DNA of 64,000 nt from Rahnella ecdela (lineage in GTDB: Bacteria > Pseudomonadota > Gammaproteobacteria > Enterobacterales > Enterobacteriaceae), in NCBI RefSeq assembly GCF_019049625.1, contig NZ_JAFMOY010000132.1, forward strand, positions 372,001 to 436,000, written 5' to 3'. The notes under the pieces were generated by a model. It saw only the letters and a program-made list of their open reading frames with translations. It was not told where the DNA came from and searched no databases. This document shows positions 63,671-64,000 of the stretch, piece after piece. The translations under genes were made by a program, and so were the position numbers. Each line of letters begins with the position of its first letter. Position 1 is the stretch's first letter.

Positions 63671-64000
63671 ATGGCATTTACACTGACCAGTAATGATTTG
63701 CGCGATGGCGAAAAAATGCCGGAAACACAGGTTTTTAACGGCATGGGCTACAACGGCGACAATTTGTCGCCACATCTGGCCTGGTCCGGCGCACCGGAAG
63801 GCACCAAAAGTTTTGTGATTACCGTTTATGACCCCGATGCACCGACCGGTTCCGGCTGGTGGCACTGGGGCGTGGCGAATATTCCGGCAAACGTGACCGA
63901 ATTGCCGCAAGGTGCAGGCTCCGGTAAAGGCGGTTTACCTGCCGGTGCCGTGCAGACCCGTACCGACTTTGGCAAAGCCGGTTATGGCGGCGCAGCCCCT
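63671..64000 (+). CDS. ybhB: PEBP/Raf-kinase-inhibitor-like protein YbhB (partial, N-terminal part)
   Basis: First 110 codons of a phosphatidylethanolamine-binding-protein family member; the gene runs off the right edge. [56 protein letters not shown] and the ligand-pocket loop are typical of YbhB/YbcL. In E. coli ybhB lies next to bioA; here it is ~7 kb away. GAGG ribosome site before the ATG at 63671. Confidence 0.9.
   Translation, partial: MAFTLTSNDLRDGEKMPETQVFNGMGYNGDNLSPHLAWSGAPEGTKSFVITVYDPDAPTGSGWWHWGVANIPANVTELPQGAGSGKGGLPAGAVQTRTDFGKAGYGGAAP

Overview
The window is a chromosomal segment of a gamma-proteobacterium of the order Enterobacterales. Most core genes match E. coli K-12 proteins closely as I remember them (OsmF, AbgABT, DdlA, RoxA, Dld, PbpG, DusC, RhlE, MdtG, YbhL, MoaABCDE, YbhK, UvrB, BioABFCD, AphA, CurA). 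The gene order joins blocks that are separate in E. coli. A membrane-bound gluconate dehydrogenase and several lineage-specific insertions point to a Rahnella/Ewingella/Serratia-type genus; this placement is an inference. I saw no rRNA, tRNA, CRISPR array, integrase or insertion sequence.

Layout. 0-5 kb: end of an osmoprotectant ABC operon (osmF, yehY), an MFS permease, a large inverted-repeat element and a SUFU-domain gene. 5-10.6 kb: divergent abgR / abgABT for p-aminobenzoyl-glutamate use. 10.6-14.2 kb: a TetR regulator with an MpaB-type oxygenase, divergent from a small secreted protein and three tandem BhsA-like genes that share a repeated promoter module. 14.3-21 kb: an MFS exporter, a toxin-antitoxin pair with a broken toxin, ddlA, a cupin, an aldehyde dehydrogenase and roxA. 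21-25 kb: phnCDEE behind a Pho box. 25-36 kb: dld, yohC, a heptad-repeat coiled-coil protein, a three-subunit gluconate dehydrogenase, a racemase-like gene, yohP, pbpG, a VOC protein and dusC. 36-42 kb: two MFS pumps, an Fe-S-type regulator, rhlE and a second copy of the large inverted-repeat element. 42-57 kb: ybhL, moaABCDE behind a probable Moco riboswitch, ybhK, an isochorismatase-like hydrolase, a VF530 protein, uvrB with an SOS box, an orphan UrtE-like ATPase behind a sigma-54/NtrC-type promoter, and the divergent bioA / bioBFCD locus with its BirA operator. 57-64 kb: a LysR regulator, ybdL with an orphan amino-acid-binding protein, a decayed PAAR/hypothetical island, aphA, curA, a DJ-1/PfpI protein and the start of ybhB.

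The most unusual points are: (1) the 12.1-14.2 kb stress cassette, where one promoter-operator architecture with fixed spacing precedes three genes and a looser copy precedes a fourth; (2) the two ~550-585 bp inverted-repeat elements, both lying exactly between convergent genes; and (3) the orphan UrtE-like ATPase with a degenerate ABC signature, set behind what looks like a nitrogen-controlled sigma-54 promoter inside the uvrB-bio interval.
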